DNA of 64,000 bases, taken from Cyclobacteriaceae bacterium. Lineage in GTDB: Bacteria; Bacteroidota; Bacteroidia; Cytophagales; Cyclobacteriaceae. The notes under the pieces are model-generated. The model ran no database searches. It was not told the DNA's origin and saw only the letters and a list, made by a program, of their open reading frames with translations. The stretch's first letter is position 1; every line of letters starts with the position of its first letter. Location of the stretch: the NCBI GenBank assembly GCA_020832305.1, contig JAFIEV010000056.1, positions 27,192-91,191 on the forward strand, given 5' to 3'. Below, piece after piece: positions 63,866 to 64,000 of the stretch. The position numbers and the translations under genes were made by a program.

Positions 63866-64000
63866 ATGAAACGAATTTTTACAATATGCTTAATATCAAT
63901 GTTCTGCACTTTAGCATTGGCTCAAACACCCGACGGCATCAGTTTTCAGGCCGTGATTCGTGATAATAATAATGAACTGGTAAGCAGTCGAACGGTTTCC
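63866..64000 (+). CDS. Start of a tandem paralogue of the collagen/S74 protein (cut by window end)
   Basis: The first 45 codons are present: MKRIFTICLISMFCTLALAQ, then TPDGISFQAVIRDNNNELVSSRTVS. The first 36 bases of the gene are identical to those of the gene at 61517, and the encoded segment matches almost throughout (SPDGISFQAVIRDSEGELISNRRIS there). It is therefore a recent tandem duplicate or a converted copy, and more of the series may lie downstream. Confidence 0.88.
   Translation, partial: MKRIFTICLISMFCTLALAQTPDGISFQAVIRDNNNELVSSRTVS

Overview
The window looks like chromosomal DNA of a Bacteroidota bacterium, most likely of the Cytophagales or a related order; this is an inference from gene content. 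The signs are a type IX secretion (T9SS) sorting domain, TonB-dependent receptors with carboxypeptidase-regulatory N-termini, an Oar-like receptor, DUF2490 barrels, LytS/LytTR two-component pairs, GIN-domain proteins, a phosphatase-SerA fusion, almost no Shine-Dalgarno sequences and TAnnTTTG-type promoter boxes. No rRNA, tRNA, CRISPR array or prophage core was seen.

Layout. 1-4985: signal-transduction cluster (end of a sigma-54 activator, CHASE3/PAS kinase, CheY-like regulator, receiver-PAS-kinase). 4986-8528: repeat-rich DNA holding a complete IS1634-family element with 16-bp perfect inverted repeats. 8529-11232: operon of ABC ATPase, permease, GntR regulator and GIN-domain protein. 11786-18122: housekeeping genes (TerB-like, NRDE, SerB-SerA fusion, GDP-fucose genes gmd/fcl, SiaC-like). 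18178-23375: hybrid kinase with response regulator, then an ATP-grasp enzyme translationally coupled to a TauE/SafE exporter. 23686-37486: an AT-rich envelope island with a PstS-like binding protein and TonB receptor, an Oar-like receptor, and two facing modules that each pair a DUF2490 barrel with a MORN or MORN-like protein. 37598-42675: secreted carbohydrate-active genes (esterase-like hydrolase, GH172, GH2), preceded in part by a degenerate tandem repeat array. 42676-44077: gene-free and full of repeats. 44078-45070: HEPN/MNT toxin-antitoxin pair. 45396-48666: PQQ-propeller-like protein and purple-acid-phosphatase-like enzyme sharing a two-way terminator. 48933-60068: two paralogous LytS kinases bracketing a NrtBAC-type ABC transporter, then an SLC13 anion permease and a CPA2 antiporter with two tiny companions. 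60988-64000: a T9SS cargo protein and tandem collagen-like/S74-chaperone surface proteins, the second cut by the window end.

The best candidates for undescribed biology are the mirrored DUF2490/MORN island (31655-36543), the twin-kinase nitrate-type transporter locus with a response-regulator relic (48933-55099), the ATP-grasp/TauE pair, the PstS-like/TonB receptor pair, and several families of dispersed palindromic repeats confined to the gene-free gaps.
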